Assembly: GCA_913062835.1 (NCBI GenBank)
Contig: CAJXXD010000054.1
Coordinates: 1 to 6,418, forward strand
Direction: 5' to 3'
DNA from: an uncultured Gammaproteobacteria bacterium
GTDB taxonomy: Bacteria; Pseudomonadota; Gammaproteobacteria; Pseudomonadales; Litorivicinaceae
Length of the DNA stretch: 6,418 bases
Shown here: positions 4,467-6,418 of the stretch, in pieces
Layout of the letters: each line of letters starts with the position of its first letter
How positions within the stretch are numbered: position 1 is the first letter of the stretch
Made by a program: the position numbers and the translations under genes
Notes under the pieces: generated by a model
Told to the model about the DNA's origin: nothing
Database searches by the model: none
Seen by the model: only the letters and a program-made list of their open reading frames with translations

Positions 4467-6418
4467 TGGGCTTGGCACGTCTACTCATCGGAAATGGCGT
4501 TCTTACCAATCTGACGTTCATCTTAGTGTTGGCGGTGGGCTCGCTGGCCTATTGGAACCTTCCACGGCAACAAGACCCGACAATCAACTTTAACTGGATC
4601 GTGATTGTAACCGCCTGGCCCGGCGCGTCGGCATTGGACGTGGAGAGTCGGATTACCGACCCCATGGAGGACGCCATTCAGCGAGTCGATGACTTGGATT
4701 TCGTCTCAAGTTATTCGCGCGAGGGCCAATCGTCGATTTTGGTTCGGTTTGAGGATGTCTCCGAGACGGTATTTGAGCGCCGATTGGCGGATTTACGGCG
4801 CGAGGTCAATACTGCCGAGGCCGAATTTCCCGATGAAGCCGTGGATCCTATTTTCATCGAGATCACTTCATCCAATGCATTCCCAGCGGCCACCTTGGCA
4901 CTGGTCGGTGCTGGAGACGATGACAGCTTGCGATCGCAAGCGGTGCTCATTGAAAAAGAACTCGAACGTCGTGCTCGGATCGATCGAATTGATACCCAAG
5001 GTCTGTCCGATCCCGAAATTCGTATTGAATTTGATCCGGTAGCCTTGGCATCGAGCGGGTTGGCCCCTTCAGATTTGGCCAACACGGTTTCCGCCTATTT
5101 CCAAGACTTAGCCGCCGGTGAATTGTCTGTGGGCGATAAGCAGTGGCTGGTCCGTTTGAAGGGGAAGTCGGTCGAGGCCACGGGGTTGAATGAGTTCCCG
5201 ATTTTGAGCCGGTCCGGAGCGCTTCGCCTTCAAGATGTAGCGCGCATCACGCGCACCCAGGCAGAGCGGTCTGAACTGGTTCGCTATGAAGGTCAACCGG
5301 CCGTGGTCTTGGCGGTCATGAAGGCGGAAAATGCCAATACCCTAGAGTTGGTCGATGAGGTGAAAGCCTTCGTCGAAGAGCGTAATGCTCTGGAAACCGC
5401 CACAGGCACCCGGTTGGTACTGATTGATGACCAAACTATCCCAACCCGCAAAGCCCTAACGATTATGCAAAACAACGCTTTGATCGGACTGATCTTGGTG
5501 TTGGCGGTGGCCTGGGTCTTTTTGGGTTTTAAAATCGCGACACTGACCGCGCTGGGTATACCTTTCATTCTCGCAGGAACCTTCTGGATTTTGAGCGGCC
5601 TGGGACAGACCTTGAACGTCACAGTCTTACTTGGGGTCGTCATTGCCTTGGGCATGCTGGTCGACGATGCCGTAGTGGTTGTCGAGGCTATTTATTACCG
5701 CATTGAGCGGGGCATGCAGGGGATGGATGCGGTGCTCGACGCCCTGAAAGAAACCGCAGCCCCCGTGACAGCGGCTGTGCTGACCACAGTGGCGGCATTT
5801 ATGCCCTTGATGCTGTTACCTGGGATTTTGGGGAAATTCATGATGGTGATTCCCCTAGTGGTCTCGGTTGCCTTGTTGATCAGCCTCATCGAAGCGTTCT
5901 GGATGTTGCCGGGGCACGTGTTGGGTTCTGGGATGCGGTTGAACACCGAGGGGCGGATGCAGAAGTTTCGAACCCGCTTCAATCGTGGGATACGGCATGT
6001 CTACACCCATCTATTGGTGCGCGCACTGCGCCGTCCATTTGTGACCTTAGGGGTGGCCTGTTTTGCGTTTCTCGGCGCCATTGGATTGTTGGTGAGCGGC
6101 CAGATTCGGGCCGATTTTTTCGCGGCTGATCCGATCCGTGTGTTTTATGTGAACATCGAAGCCGAGCCTGGCACTCGCTTGGAGTCCACCCTTGAGATGA
6201 CTTTGAGGGCCGAGTCGGTGGTCTATGCCAACCTGCAAGATGGTGAGGCCCGCGGCGTGGTCAGTTATGCCGGTCAGCAGTTCACAGACACCGAACCTTT
6301 AAGGGGTACGCATTTAGGTCAAATTTTAGTGGGCCTGGCCCCGAATGGGCGTGAAGTCAGTGACATCGTCGAAGGCATGCGTGCTGCAGTCGAGCAGGTG
6401 CCGGGTCCGACTCGAATC
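4463..6418 (+). CDS. RND efflux permease (AcrB/HAE-1-like), partial at the window end
   Basis: The frame is open for 652 codons and runs off the window; full-length members have about 1000-1050 residues. It is an inner-membrane proton-driven exporter working with the adaptor just upstream. Visible parts are TM1 (about 13-33) followed by LPRQQDP and a periplasmic porter region; TM2-TM4 (about 338-408), with TM4 carrying GMLVDDAVVVVE whose D401 and D402 correspond to the proton-relay pair D407/D408 of AcrB; TM5-TM6 (about 434-475); TM7 (about 526-545); and the start of the second periplasmic half, with EPGTRLEST. The first-half relay residues are intact; the matching lysine in TM10 lies outside the window. 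The start is ATGATG: ATG 4463 gives a 4-base ATGA overlap with the adaptor stop, and ATG 4466 a 1-base overlap. No strong ribosome site precedes it, so translation is probably coupled to the adaptor. The substrate class is unknown. Confidence 0.95.
   Translation, partial: MMGLARLLIGNGVLTNLTFILVLAVGSLAYWNLPRQQDPTINFNWIVIVTAWPGASALDVESRITDPMEDAIQRVDDLDFVSSYSREGQSSILVRFEDVSETVFERRLADLRREVNTAEAEFPDEAVDPIFIEITSSNAFPAATLALVGAGDDDSLRSQAVLIEKELERRARIDRIDTQGLSDPEIRIEFDPVALASSGLAPSDLANTVSAYFQDLAAGELSVGDKQWLVRLKGKSVEATGLNEFPILSRSGALRLQDVARITRTQAERSELVRYEGQPAVVLAVMKAENANTLELVDEVKAFVEERNALETATGTRLVLIDDQTIPTRKALTIMQNNALIGLILVLAVAWVFLGFKIATLTALGIPFILAGTFWILSGLGQTLNVTVLLGVVIALGMLVDDAVVVVEAIYYRIERGMQGMDAVLDALKETAAPVTAAVLTTVAAFMPLMLLPGILGKFMMVIPLVVSVALLISLIEAFWMLPGHVLGSGMRLNTEGRMQKFRTRFNRGIRHVYTHLLVRALRRPFVTLGVACFAFLGAIGLLVSGQIRADFFAADPIRVFYVNIEAEPGTRLESTLEMTLRAESVVYANLQDGEARGVVSYAGQQFTDTEPLRGTHLGQILVGLAPNGREVSDIVEGMRAAVEQVPGPTRI
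4926..4941. repeat. 16-bp perfect palindrome inside the permease gene
   Basis: GCTTGCGATCGCAAGC is fully self-complementary and contains the octamer GCGATCGC. The same octamer occurs inside a 10-bp palindrome GGCGATCGCC at 3690-3699 in the adaptor gene. Both are within codons that read normally. They may be chance, or a short genome-wide palindromic word. Confidence 0.6.

Noticed and set aside
5293..5982. Minus-strand open frames opposite the permease
   Set aside because: They are the complement of transmembrane and porter codons of a well-supported RND permease that is open through the whole region.

Overview
The window looks like chromosomal DNA of a gammaproteobacterium or a close relative. 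The HexR-type RpiR regulator, RadA, PdxH and HAE-1-type RND pump are all proteobacterial in character, and base composition is moderately GC-rich. I cannot name the genus from sequence alone. The gene content is mostly ordinary. I found no CRISPR array, transposase, rRNA or tRNA, and I do not see a new multi-gene system. The unexplained parts are short non-coding structures and one shortened gene.

Layout: positions 1-192 hold no gene but contain a long perfect inverted repeat (48-104). On the minus strand, 193-486 encodes an exported thioredoxin-like (TlpA/ResA type) protein that stops about halfway through the fold, with no cis-proline half. A short divergent intergenic region (487-572) separates it from a plus-strand HexR-like regulator (573-1400), with a possible autoregulatory dyad just before the start codon. 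Next come radA (1435-2802, GTG start) and pdxH (2792-3430), whose ends overlap by 11 bases. After a 43-base gap holding a 17-bp near-perfect palindrome, a second unit begins: an RND membrane-fusion protein (3474-4466) and an RND inner-membrane permease (4463 to beyond the window end), joined by a 4-base ATGA overlap.

How the genes work together: adaptor and permease form one drug/solute efflux pump, and the outer-membrane channel is either further downstream or supplied from elsewhere. radA (recombination intermediate processing) and pdxH (last step of pyridoxal 5'-phosphate synthesis) are functionally unrelated but probably share a transcript. The HexR-like gene lies 34 bases upstream of radA and may be read together with it. 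Its usual target genes (Entner-Doudoroff and central sugar metabolism) are not in this window.
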